64,000 nucleotides of DNA, taken from the NCBI GenBank assembly GCA_034770075.1, contig CM068385.1, forward strand, positions 53,638,746-53,702,745, read 5' to 3'. Below the pieces are notes generated by a model that had not been told where the DNA came from, searched no databases, and saw nothing but the letters and a program-made list of their open reading frames with translations. The position numbers and the translations under genes are program-made. The stretch is from Aralia elata. Its lineage: Eukaryota; Streptophyta; Magnoliopsida; Apiales; Araliaceae. Every line of letters begins with the position of its first letter. Position 1 is the stretch's first letter. Below are positions 45,716-56,800 of this stretch, piece by piece.

Positions 45716-47499
45716 TGTTAGGTTTGTATAACACGAACATGCAATCAAATTACATAAATAAAGCGGAAGCGCGATAAAATCAGATTTTAAAAATTTTCAT
45801 ACAAACTATCACCATGATCTTTCTTTATGAACAATTATTAATTAAACGAAAGAGATAGAGAATAAGAATTATACCTTTATAGAATTCTAGCTTCCTCACG
45901 TACAAGTTCAACTCCAATTCCTTCGCGTTCTCCCTGAATTCCACTGATTAAATTCCTTCATGTGATCAACGTTAGCCACCCAAGTGTTTGGCCTCTAGAG
46001 GTGATCCACCAAGGAATAATACTTGTTCAAGAAGATGGGTGTTGGCAAAACCCTAGTTTCTATCTCTATTGAAATTATAAGTACTCTCCACAATTCTTAT
46101 GCAAAGGAATGTAACCCTAATCTATGATAAGACTTCTCTTATTTATAGATATAGGAAAAACCCTTCCCTGAACTATTTAGGATTAGGGTTTCTATTCTAA
46201 TTAAACTCTTTTAATTAAATTAAACTCCTAATCTAATTAGGAATTCATGAGAGAGTACTTCTATTAATTAATTCTCAATCACTATTAGGAATTAAATAAT
46301 AATAAGACTCCTCTTATTAATTTATATTTAATATTTTCAAAATATTAAATAATAAATATTAAGATATTTAATTTATTCTATCTCCATAGATTAAATTAAA
46401 TACACTTAACTTATTATTACAATTATGCCATTTACTTCTTAAACAAATATTTTTCTTTTGCGGTGTGACCCTTTAGGTTCTCCATATTAAACCGGTTGTG
46501 AATAAATCAATTAAAATAATTCCAATCTTATTTAAATAAATAAATTAAACTATTTAATTCATTTAAATAAATAACATTTATTCTACAATAAGGGTAAGCC
46601 CCCTTAGTGATCAACGACTTTCTAGATAATATAGATTTCAACATTAATCATAAAAGAACCTTTCAGTGAATAGTTACTGTACAATTCAATACTTCTACCA
46701 TACAATGTCCCAATTAAATATAAGACATGGAATTACTGTCAAGTTTTATTTTATTTAATTATATGTATTTCAATTACCAAATGCACAACTCTAAATAATG
46801 CAAATTAGAAACTCCTTTCTAATTTCATTTTGCTTTGGCCAAGGACTACTGAGTTGTCATTTATTGAATCACATAAGACATTCACATAGTTTACTAGATG
46901 TGGTAGATTCTTTGTTGATCATTCACCTATATCTATGTATAACTTATTATACCCAATCATACCCTTTGATATACCTTAAAGGTCTTAAGGGACATGTCAA
47001 AGTATAACTCATCATACACAAGATACTATGATGATCTCAAGTCCAAGGATCACTTGAACTACTATCACTAGAGGAATTCCTATTGACAGGCGAGTAAAAC
47101 TCCATTAGGTATTCCTTAGTGAGCCACGTTCAGTGAACTTATTCTCCAATAAGCACCTATATACTTATTTTAGTGTCTCCACACAAATAATTATGAGATC
47201 AATCATCCTCTTCATAAGAACAAGTAACGTATGTACTTATCTATCCGGATTCACTAATCCCCTTTTTATTAATCCAACGATTAGGAACGATTTTAGTTTA
47301 TGAGCTATCTAGAATTTAGATCTCATTAGCATGATCACCATCATGATTCTAAAAGTATTGCTCAAAACTATGGGTTTATCACATTTTAAATAACATAACA
47401 TCATGTAGATAATGAAAATGCCTTTAATAAATGAATAAGATTACAAAGTATATGCTACATCATATCAAATATGATTGGCTTGTGTGCATACTACTTTTA
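45716..47499 (-). repeat. E 3' LTR
   Basis: The plus strand starts TGTTAGGTTTGTATAACACG and ends GCATACTACTTTTA, followed by the polypurine complement ATCTCCCACTTGCA (47500-47513). The terminal base pair has mutated, so the LTR begins TA rather than TG. Confidence 0.95.
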
Positions 47500-47513
47500 A
47501 TCTCCCACTTGCA

Positions 47514-50110
47514 CCAAAGCCAATCGCCATGGTATCTAATACCCTTCTTCTATAAGTGACGACCATCCTGCTGTTGGATAAAGCTTCAGTAAATGGATAT
47601 GCAATGTTGTTCTTGAGAGTCCACTATCTCTATAGTGACTTTTTTTGTCTTTCAATGATTCCTCTAATCAAATAAAAGTGTCGCAACACATGTTTGAATC
47701 CAAGATAAGACTTAGGAACTATTCCTAGTCCTGTAATGAACTTTTCCTCCAAACAATCAAGTTGCAGCTTCATTTACAGTTATATACTTTGTCTTTGTCA
47801 CTAAACCAACAACTCTTTGCTATTTGGAACTTTTTCAATTCACTGCACCACTATTCAAGGTAACGATTTACCCTAAACTGAATTTGTTATCGTCTTGATC
47901 AGTCTAAAAAACTTGAGTCTGTTTAGCCCTCTAGTTTTAATTCAGACCCACCATGTATCATGATCACATCCTCAATACCAGTTAAGTACTTAAAGATGTT
48001 TATCATTGTCTTATAGTGATCTTCTCCGGAATATGACTGATCAACATCAGGCCTTGTATATTCATTGCATACATGATAGTAACTCATGCAATCTCTCTTT
48101 AAATTGGAGACAATTTTAGAGAGATACATTCATTGGCTCATCATCATGAGACCTCTCTTGGAGTTTGTCATGCTAAACACCTTTAGCATGGAATGAATAT
48201 ACATTCCTTGGGTTAAGCCGAGCATCCTTTTAAATCTATCTATATAGATTTATATCCCCAATTTATAGGATGCTCCTCCCAAGTTATTCATGGAGAAATG
48301 TTTAGACAATTTTATCTTTACTGATTGTAGCATTGGTGTGGCATTCCTTATCAGTAGTATATCAACATATAATACTAGGAATGTCACAGTGCTCCCATTG
48401 ACCCTTTTGTCTACACCAGGTTCATTCTCGTTTTTGATAAAATCAAACTCTTATGATTGTCTCATCGAAACGAATGTTCCATCTTTGAGAAGCTTGCTTC
48501 AATCCATAAATGGATCATTGTAGCTTACATACACAATTTGCTTCAACCTTTGAAACAAATTCCTCTGGTTGTATCATGCATACATTCTCCTCATGTCTTC
48601 ATTGAGGAAGGATGTCTCCACATCCATTTGCCAGATTTCATAATAATAAGCTGCAATCGCAAGTAAAATCCAAATAGATTTGAGCATTACCCGGTAATAA
48701 GGTTTTATCACAGTCAACTCCTTGACTTTATTTGAAACCTTTTTAACAGGTCTGGTCTTATAGGTCTCTACCTTTAGGCACCCTTTAGGCACTATGCCTT
48801 TCGGTGGAGTAACTAGAGTCTATACTTAGTTCTCATACATGGAGTCCATTTCGGATTTCATGGCCATCTGCTATTTCTCTCAGTGTCTTCTACTCATAGC
48901 CTCATCGTATATAACTAGATCATCATCCTCTATGATATGTACCTCATCATCATCCTCTATGATGAATCCATACCTTCTAGGTATCTTCGGTACTCTTCCT
49001 GATTTATGATTTGGTTGTGGTACAATAGGTCTATCTACAGGTTCCTCAGTTTAACTTATAGTGCTTTGTAGTTCTTGAACTCCTTCAAGATCTATTACCC
49101 TTCCACTAGCTCCTTCAATGATAAACACATTTATCCAAGAAGGCAGTATGTAGGATTATAGTAATAATATCCTAAACTTTCTTTAGGATATCCCACAAAT
49201 CTGCACTTGTCAGATTTTGTCCCAAACTTATCTTTTGAAACCTTTTCACATAAGTTGGACAACCTCTTATCTTAACATACTTAAGATTAGGAATCCTCCC
49301 TATCCATAACTTTTATGGAGTCTTGGGGCCAGATTTTGAGGTTACCTTATTTTGTAGATATGCAGCCGTTTCTAGGGCATAACCCCAGATGGATACTGGA
49401 ATGTCGGTAAAAATTATTATGGACTGCACCATGTCCAACAAGGTACAATTTCTGCTTTTAGATACACTAATCAATTATTGCGTATCATGAAGCGTCCATT
49501 ATAAGAAAATACCATTTTGAGATGATCTAGAAACTCATTGTACAAGTATTCCTTCTTCGATCTGAACAAAGAAGCTTAATACTTTGTCAATTTATTTCAC
49601 TTCTGAATTCTTTGAACCTTTCAAATGATTCAGACTTGTATTTCATCAAATACACATATTCAACTCTTTGAATGATCATCTCCTTTTTTTTACTAGTTTG
49701 TTCAATTTGCAAAATTATTTTTCAAGTAAGTCAAGTTTACAAAGTCCATCAAGTGATCTTTTATTTTCAAACAAAACATTATCATTATAAATAGAACAAC
49801 AATTGTTCTTAAATATAATACCAGAACCTTCCTTGTCCAACAATGGAAGTAATAATGTTTCTAAAGAGAACTGGAACATAATAACAACTTATTAACTTAA
49901 TAGACTTGCCCGTAGGCAACGCTAAACTATAAGTTCCTACGGCTAATGTAGCAACCATTGCTCCATTCTCCACACGTAAGATTACATACTCTTTGTTTAG
50001 CTTTCTACTTCTGCTTGTTCTCTGCATTGGATTGCATACATGAGAATTATAGCCGGTATCCAATACCCAAGTAGAACCTTGACTTATAGAAAGATTTATT
50101 TCAACCATGA
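47514..50110 (-). pseudogene. pol remnant of E
   Basis: Readable pieces, from 5' to 3': protease with intact STWVLDTG (49809-50114), LNKEYVILRVENGA and LALPTGKSI; an integrase remnant joined across a deletion at 49675-49680; the acidic linker near 48900-49000; RT pieces (48574-48792); and an RT tail reading HVCNEYTRPDVDQSYSGEDHYKT in part (47923-48129). About 10 residues expected between TRPDV and DQS are missing. Many frameshifts occur. Confidence 0.88.
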
Positions 50111-50666
50111 ACAAACTTATATCTGTAATCGAAGATTCACTAAGCTTCTTCTAGTTAGCCTCTGCAAGATGCTCCTTATAGTTTTCTTTCCATTGTCTAG
50201 GCTTATTGCAGTGGAAGCAAACTCCTTTGCTATCCGCATCAGTTTTGTTTTTATTATCTTTTGTTTTTGCCTTTCCTTATACCTTCTTTGAATTATTCTT
50301 CTTCTCAAAAGATCCTTTGGCCCCTACTAGTAAGACTTGGTCTTTCTTGGTTGGAAAATAACTCTCTACAGTTTTCAACATGTTTAAGCAACTCAGGCAG
50401 GCTGACATATAGTTTATTCATGTGGAAATTCACAACAAATTGTGAGAAAGAGTCTGGAAGTGATTGTAAGATCAAATCTTGGATCAACTCTCCATCCATG
50501 ACAAAACCTTGTTGTCCTAATTGTTCAATTGAATTGATCATTTTAAGGATATGTGTCTGTACTGTAGTGTCATTGGTCATTCTAGATCGAAAAAGTTCCT
50601 TAGATATCTTATATCTAGTAGTCCTCCTTTCCTTACCATTCAACTCCTTGAAGGTGCAGGAGTATA
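50111..50666 (-). pseudogene. gag of E, 3' part
   Basis: The frame 50305-50643 contains RYKISKELFRSRMTNDTTVQ, MINSIEQLGQQGFVMDG, LQSLPDSFSQFVVNFHMNKL and SLPELLKHVEN. The zinc-knuckle region follows with frame breaks (50117-50300). Gag is cut by solo LTR F after the codons for the HLKEL region. Confidence 0.88.
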
Positions 50667-50671
50667 GTAGG

Positions 50672-52305
50672 TGTTAGGTTTGTATAACGCGAACATGCAA
50701 TCAAATTACATAAATAAAGCGAAAGCGTGATAAAACGAATTTTAAAATTTTCATACAAACTATCACCATGATCTATCCTTGTGTTCAATTATCAATTAAA
50801 TGAAAGAGAAAGAGAATAAGAATTATACCCTCGTAGATTAAAGCTTCCTCGGGTACAAGTTCAACTCCTAGTCCTTCGTGTTCTCCTCGAATTCCACCGA
50901 TGAGATTCCTTCCTTTGATCAACGTTAGCCACCCAAGTGTTTGGCCTCTAGAGGTGATCCACCAAGGAAGAATAGGTATTCAAGAAGATGGGTATTGGCA
51001 AAACCCTAGTTTCTATCTCTATAGAAATTGCAAGTACTCTCCACAATCTAATGCAAGAGTGTGTAACCCTAATCTATGATAAGACTCCTCTTATTTATAG
51101 ATGTAGGAATAACCCTTCCCTAAACTATTTAGGATTAGGGTTTCTATTATAATTAAACTCCTTTAATTAATTATGCTCCTAATCCAATTAGGAATTCATG
51201 GGAGAGTACTTCTATTAATTAATTCCCAATCCCTATTAAGAATTAAATAATAGTAATAGTAATAATAATAATAAGACTCCTCTTATTAATTTATATTTAA
51301 TATTTCCAAAATATTAAATAATAAATATTAAGCTATTTAATTTATTCTATCTCCATAGATTAAATTAAATACACTTAACTTATTATTACAATTATGCCAT
51401 TTACTTCTTAAATAAATATTTTTCTTTTGCGGTGTGACCCTTTAGGTTCTCCATATTAAAACGGTTGTGAATAAATCAATTAGAACAATTCTAATTATAT
51501 TTAAATAAATAAATTAAAATATTTCATTCATTTAAATAAATAACATTTATTCTACAATAAGGGTAAGCCCCCTTAGCGATCAACGACTTTCCAGATAATA
51601 TAGATTTCAACATTAATCACAAAAGAACCTTTCAGTGAATAGTTACCGTACAATTTAATCCTTCGACCATACAATGTCCCAATTAAATATAAGATATGGA
51701 TTTATTGTCAAGTCTTATTTTATTTAATTATATGTATTTCGATTCCCAAATGCACAACTCTAAATAATGTAAATTAGAAACTCCTTTCTAATTTCATTCT
51801 GCCTTGGCCAAGGACTACTGAGTTGTCATTTATCGAATCACATAGGACATTCACATCTTTTACTAGACGTGGTAGATTCTTTGTTGATCATTCACCTATC
51901 TCCATGTATAACTTATTATACCCAATCATACCCTTTGATATACCCTAAAGGTCTTAAGGGACATGTCAAAGCATAACTCATTATACACAAGATACTATGA
52001 TGATCTCAAGTCCAAGGATCACTTGTACTACTATCACTAGAGGAATTCCTATTGACAGGCGAGTAAAACTCCATTAGGTATTCCTTAGCGAGCCACGTTC
52101 AGTGAACTTATTCTCCAATAAGCACCTACATACTTGCTTTAGTGTCTCCACACAAATGATTATGAGATCAATCATCCTATTCTTAAGAGCAAGCAACGTA
52201 TGTACTAATCTATCCGGATTCACTAATCCCCTTTTTAGTAATCCAACGATTAGGAACGATTTTAGTTTGTGAGCTATCTAGAATTTAGATCTCATTAGCA
52301 TGATC
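50672..52305 (-). repeat. Solo LTR F, left part
   Basis: Starts TGTTAGGTTTGTATAACGCG. It ends at the G target TGATC (52301-52305). Confidence 0.93.
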
Positions 52306-54138
52306 TGAAAGTAGTATGCACACAAGCCAATCATATTTGATATGATGTAGCATATACTTTGTAATCTTATTCGTTTGTTAAAGGCATTTTACATTATCTA
52401 CATAGTGCTGTTATATTAAATGTGATAAACCCATAGTTTTGAGCAATGCTTTTAGAATCATGATGGTGATCATGCTAGTGAGATCTAAATTCTAGATAGC
52501 TCAAAAACTAAAATCGTTCCTAATCGATGGATTACTAAAAAGGGGATTAGTGAATCCGGATAGATTAGTACATACGTTGCTTGCTCTTATGAAGAGGATG
52601 ATTGATCTCATAATCATTTGTGTGGAGACACTAAAGCAAGTATGTAGGTGCTTATTAGAGAATAAGTTCACTGAACGTGGCTCGCTAAGGAATACCTAAT
52701 GGAGTTTTACTCGCCTGTCAATAGGAATTCCTCTAGTGATAGTAGTACAAGTGATCCTTGGACTTGAGATCATCATAGTATCTTGTGTGTGATGAGTTAT
52801 ACTTTGACATGTCCCTTAAGACCTTTAGGGTATATCAAAGGGTATGATTGGGTATAATAAGTTATACATGGAGATAGGTGAATGATCAACAAAGAATCTA
52901 CCACTTCTAGTAAAATGAGTGAATGTCCTATGTGATTCGATAAATGACGACTCAGAAGTCTTTGGCCAAAGCAGAATGAAATTAGAAAGGAGTTTCTAAT
53001 TTGCATTATCAGAGTTGTGCATTTGAGAATCGAAATACATATAATTAAATAAAATAAGACTTGACAGTAATTCCATGTCTTATATTTAATTGGGACATTG
53101 TATGGTAGAAGGATTGAATTGTACGGTAACTATTCACTGAAAGGTTCTTTTATGATTAATGTTGAAATCTATATTATCTGGAAAGTCGTTGATCGCTAAG
53201 GGGGCTTACCCTTATTGTAGAATAAATATTATTTATTTAAATGAATTAAATAGTTTAATTTATTTATTTATTAAAAGATTAGAATTGTTCTAATTGATTT
53301 ATTCACAACCGGTTTAATATGGAGAACCTAAAGGGTCACACCGCAAAAGGAAAATATTTATTTAAGAAGTAAATGGCATAATCGTAATAATAAGTTAAGT
53401 GTATTTAATTTAATCTATGGAGATAGAATAAATTAAATAGCTTAATTTTTTATTATTTAATATTTTAGAAATATTAAATATAAAATAATAAGAGGAGTCT
53501 TATTATTATTATTACTATTACTATTATTTAATTCCTAATAGGGATTAGGAATTAATTAATAGAAGTACTCTCTCATGAATTCCTAATTGGATTAGGAGTT
53601 CAATTAATTAAAGGAGTTTAATTAAAATAAAAACCCTAATCCTAAATAGTTTAGGAGGGTTCCCTATATCTATAAATAAGAGGAGTCTTATTATGATTTA
53701 GGGTTAGACAGTCAGACAATTAGATTGTTAGACAATTTACACACTCTTCCATGAGAATTGGAGAGAGAGAGTACTTGCAATTTCTATAGAGATAAAAACT
53801 AGGGTTTTGCCAACACCCATCTTCTTGAACAACTATTATTCCTTGGTGGATCACCTCTAGAGGCCAAACACTTGGGTGGCTAACGTTGATCAAAGGAAGG
53901 AATTTAATCGGTGAAATTCAAGGAGAACGCGAAGGAATTGGAGGTGAACTTGTACCCGAGGAAGCACGGTTCTACGAGGGTATAATTTCTTAATCTCTAT
54001 CTCTTTCGTTTAATTGATAATTGAGCACATGGATAATCATGGTGATGGTTTGTATGAAAATTTTAAAATCCGTTTTATCGCGCTTCCGCACTATTTATGT
54101 AATTTGATTGCATATTCGCGCTATGTACAAACCTAACA
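52306..54138 (+). repeat. G 5' LTR
   Basis: Starts TGAAAGTAGTATGCACAC and ends CAAACCTAACA, followed by the PBS. A TATA box lies at 53671-53678 (TATAAATA). Confidence 0.97.
53671..53678 (+). promoter_or_regulatory. TATA box in G 5' LTR
   Basis: TATAAATA, followed by AGAGGAGTC. Conserved in the 3' LTR at 60964-60971 and in the other family copies. Confidence 0.65.
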
Positions 54139-54139
54139 G

Positions 54140-54151
54140 TGGTATCAAAGC
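54140..54151 (+). other. Primer binding site of G
   Basis: TGGTATCAAAGC, one base after the LTR. It differs from the tRNA-iMet complement TGGTATCAGAGC at one base. Confidence 0.92.
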
Positions 54152-54252
54152 CAAACCTTGTGCTAATTATCAATTATTATGATTCCATGTATGTATGGGT
54201 ATGCCATTGGATCGATTTTCTGGGCAACAAAATTTTTTTCGAAGTCTGCTAC

Positions 54253-54375
54253 GCGGCGCGGCCGCGCCGCTTCCAGTTCATTCTGGAGCGCGGCCGCGCC
54301 TGAACCCATAAAACGTTTCTGGGGTGCAGCGCGACCGCGCCGCTCCTAGCTCATATTGGAGCGCTGCCGCGCCGG
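54253..54375. repeat. Leader palindrome array in G (core CGGCCG)
   Basis: GCGGCGCGGCCGCGCCGC (54253-54270) is a perfect 18-bp palindrome. GCGCGGCCGCGC (54288-54299) is a perfect 12-bp one. Two imperfect copies follow (GCGCGACCGCGC, GCGCTGCCGCGC). Spacers TTCCAGTTCATTCTGGAG match those in A. Confidence 0.9.
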
Positions 54376-54399
54376 TCTCTAGATTTTGAAAATTTTTAT

Positions 54400-54870
54400 T
54401 TTTGATTTTATTTATTTTCAATTAAGATAAAAGGTTTATTTTGAATTGGAATATAATTAAAATTAGAAGTTTTATTTGAACTTGGAATTGGATTCTAAGT
54501 TAACTAGAATAAAGGAGTTTATTCACATATGGAATAGGATTCCATGTTTTCTAGAATAAAGGAGTTTATTCACATATGAAATAGGATTCCATGTTTCCTT
54601 AAAATAAAGATGTTTATTTTGATAAGGAATAGGATTCAACATATTTTATTTTCCAACAATTTTAAGTTAAAATAAAAGAGTTTGTTTTGAACTTGAAATT
54701 GGATTCCATGTTAATTAAAATAAAAGAGTTTATTTTAATTTGGAATTTGATTAAAAAATAAAAGAGTTTATTTTTATTCAAAATTGGATAAAATAAAATA
54801 AATAAGTTTATTTTTATTTAAATTTTGATTAAAATAAAGGAGTTTATTTTTGTTTCAAAATTAGATTTCT
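54400..54870 (+). repeat. AAAATAAA-G-AGTTTATTT repeat region in G leader
   Basis: About ten imperfect copies of a 40-60 bp unit with the core AATAAAGGAGTTTATT or AATAAAAGAGTTTATTTT. The shorter leader of A has only three or four (9850-10010), so copy number varies between elements. Confidence 0.75.
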
Positions 54871-55638
54871 AGTAAACTTTTAATTGCCCATTAAATGATA
54901 TTAATGCATATATGGAATGGTTTTATTATTCATGAGATGAATGTTATTTATTGATACATATGGAGATATGTATGATAATAAATAGGGATTGATTATGGAC
55001 TACTGGCCAATGTGTGATTGGATTTATTTTAGTGGATGCTTGAATGTATGGGTTTTTATAAATGGGGTCTGCGTACCTCGTCTTCTCTAATTTTTCTTAA
55101 TGTAAATTCTATCTCCCTCCTATGTACTTCCCCTTGACTGCTGATCAAGGTTTCTATTTATTGTAAATAGTTTTTGTAATAGGACTAGTTAGAATTAATT
55201 TTTTGAAGAATTGGAGACAAAGGAGCAAGGAGCGCGAGAAGACCCGTTTGTATTGGAGCCCGGGTTTAAATGTAATAGTTATATTTAAATTTATTCTTGC
55301 ACCCTAGGTTTGACCTTTTGGTTCACTTGGTGGCTCTAGTGAACCAAACTAGAATAAAAGTCCATAATCAATCCGGGTAGAATATAGTATTTTATATGTG
55401 CATGCTTACTATATATATATATATATATTATATATTATCAAACATGCTTCGCATGTAAAATAATATGACGCGTATTTTATATATATATGTGCATGCGCGC
55501 TAAACAAGATGAGACTAATAATATCAAACCCCTCAAAGTAATATATTAAGTCCTAAGCGTTCAAAGATATTTGGAATATCGAACGTCGCCTTCTAGCATG
55601 GTAAAACAATAGAGTATTAAATATTTAATATGAGTTTG

Positions 55639-55928
55639 TTGTGTCACCACAAGGCAAGTATTAAATATTTAAGATGTTGCTTTATCACATTTGATGCTTA
55701 TAAATAGACTGAACGATGCTGTTTTGTTGTGTCACCACAAGGACAGTGTTTTTCTTTCGAATATATGGAAGTGCTAGGTTGGACTTAACTTGGATAATTT
55801 TGATTCGGATGTGTCACCACTTGATCAAAATAATCTAAGAGGCAAAATACAAGGAATTACATAGTGATGTAATTGACAATAGTTGTCTACCTATTTATTT
55901 ATATATCGTTTGTTGTGTCACCACAAGG
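55639..55928 (+). promoter_or_regulatory. Four leader hairpin motifs of G (loop TCAC at all sites)
   Basis: TTGTG-TCAC-CACAAGG occurs at 55639-55654, 55727-55742 and 55913-55928, with the variant ATGTG-TCAC-CACTT at 55809-55822. The stems equal those of A and B, but the four-base loop is TCAC in every copy. Confidence 0.7.
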
Positions 55929-56134
55929 CTATATACATTTGAAATGGGATCCTTATTCTCACTAGGAAATCTTTAATTAGAATTGCCGAACTATATAATG
56001 AGGGTAATATAGTTTGATGAAAATAGTGGGAGATACCAATTTAAAATAAAGACCTAATTTAGTTTGGTAATTAATTAAAAATGAATGTATGCTAAAATGT
56101 TGTTAAATTACAAATTCATTTATAGAATTTTACG

Positions 56135-56800
56135 ATGTCTAATTCACTATCACTGCATAGCATATTAGATGCTAATTAACCGGACCGAATTACACGGACT
56201 AGTTAAGGAATTTGAGAATATTTCTCAAGGCTGAAAAGCTATCTTATGTCCTTAATATACCTATCCCTGCAATGGTTGTAGACAATGCCTCAGAGGAAGA
56301 GATTGCTACTTTTAGAAAGTGGCAAGATGATGCACAGTTGGCTCAATGCATCATGCTCGCATCCATGAGTAACGAGCTTCAGCGTCAGCATGAAACTATG
56401 GATGCTCCTATTATACTCCTGCACCTTCAAGGAGTTGAAGGGTGAGGAAAGTAGGACTATTAGATATCAGATATCTAAGGAGCTCTTCCGATCTAGAATG
56501 ACCGATGGCACTACAGTACAGATAAATGTCCTAAAATGATCAATATGATTGAACAATTGGGACAACTGGGTTTTAATGGATGGAGAGTTGATCCAAGATT
56601 TGATCTTGCAATCACTTCCGGACTCTTTCTCACAAATTGTTGTGAATTTTCACATGAACAAGTTATATGTCAGCCTGCCTGAGTTGCTTAAACATGTTGA
56701 AAACTGTAAGAGTTACTTTCCAACCAAGAAAGACCAAGTCTTACTGGTAGATGTTTCTTCCAGGAAGCGAAAGAGGGCCAAAGGATCTTCTTAAAAGAAG
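56135..56800 (+). pseudogene. gag of G
   Basis: ATG at 56135 reads MSNSLSLHSILDAN and then TAA at 56177-56179. Downstream homology continues: AEKLSYVLNIPIPAMV, EEEIATFRKWQDD, CIMLASMSNELQRQHETMDA in one frame (56212-56445), then DLILQSLPDSFSQIVVNFHM and SLPELLKHVEN in another (56549-56794). It lacks a 20-30 residue stretch around the RYQISKELF block in frame. The protein cannot be made. Confidence 0.93.
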
